Source: Unio delphinus
Lineage: Eukaryota; Mollusca; Bivalvia; Unionida; Unionidae
Reading direction: 5' to 3'
Length of the DNA stretch: 64,000 nt
Assembly (NCBI GenBank): GCA_029339505.1
Contig: JAQISU010000114.1
Coordinates: 3,584,001 to 3,648,000 of the forward strand
The notes beneath the pieces are model-generated. The model saw nothing but the letters and a program-made list of their open reading frames with translations. It searched no databases and was not told the DNA's origin. The position numbers were made by a program, and so were the translations under genes. This document shows, one piece after another, positions 63,968 to 64,000 of this stretch (its first letter is position 1; each line of letters begins with the position of its first letter).

Positions 63968-64000
63968 TACACGAATGTTGTTGTTGTTGTTGGTTTAACG
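63968..64000 (-). mobile_element. SINE type 1 tail entering from the right edge
   Basis: GTTGTTGTTGTTGGTTTAACG is the reverse complement of CGTTAAACC followed by an AAC-rich tail, matching the end of the SINE at 45.8 kb. The rest lies outside the window. Confidence 0.6.

Overview
The window is eukaryotic, AT-rich and repeat-dense. It looks like an intergenic and intronic stretch of an invertebrate genome. A mollusc is my best guess, inferred from the SINE types, the LINE mix, the F54H12.2-like Polinton capsid gene and the heavy tetranucleotide and ATT microsatellites; no marker in the window settles the species. Only a few host coding exons are recognisable: a signal-peptide first exon (2.1 kb, minus strand), two successive exons of a Cu/Zn superoxide dismutase (SOD) gene (14.7 and 9.7 kb, minus), and a second SOD-like terminal exon (49.5 kb, plus). 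Almost everything else is mobile-element debris and simple repeats.

Layout. 0-3.7 kb: one arm of a long inverted duplication, whose partner is 41.1-43.6 kb. It carries a Gypsy-type LTR, a LINE 3' end, a hairpin-forming 44-bp minisatellite and the signal-peptide exon. 3.7-9.6 kb: no gene seen, only microsatellites. 9.6-14.7 kb: SOD exons separated by a 4.8-kb intron that holds a deleted Gypsy element; a hAT-like MITE with a target-site duplication sits inside that element. 15.5-18.5 kb: microsatellites and LINE tails. 18.9-19.9 kb: CR1/L2-like LINE fragment. 22.4-23.1 kb: unidentified coding relic. 23.3-24.2 kb: 3' end of a LINE with RNase H. 25.4-27.7 kb: 5' part of a LINE on the minus strand.

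27.7-41.1 kb is the centrepiece: a degraded Maverick/Polinton element, almost all on the minus strand. From right to left it carries a tandem-repeat terminus, an unusual divergent gene pair, a CCHC zinc-knuckle gene, protein-primed-type DNA polymerase B, packaging ATPase, two related small proteins, an uncharacterised protein, a retroviral-type integrase, a penton-like minor capsid protein, a pVI-like basic protein and the double-jelly-roll major capsid protein. The capsid module is nearly intact: the major capsid gene has one in-frame stop and the pVI-like gene has none. The polymerase and integrase have many frameshifts. I did not find the adenain-like protease.

The divergent pair (39.76-40.40 kb minus and 40.62-40.86 kb plus) is the most unusual feature. 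Neither protein is a histone, yet both genes end in a textbook replication-dependent histone 3' stem-loop followed at matched spacing by a TCGAAAAGA element. They share an intergenic promoter with TATA, CCAAT, CRE and a histone-like cap motif. This suggests that a Polinton captured histone-type, S-phase-coupled expression signals.

41.1-64 kb: second arm of the inverted duplication, more microsatellites, three copies of one tRNA-derived SINE and one or two of another, the second SOD exon, an unidentified coding relic (54.9-55.8 kb), and an RTE-like LINE (60.9-63.9 kb) abutting a SINE tail at the window end.
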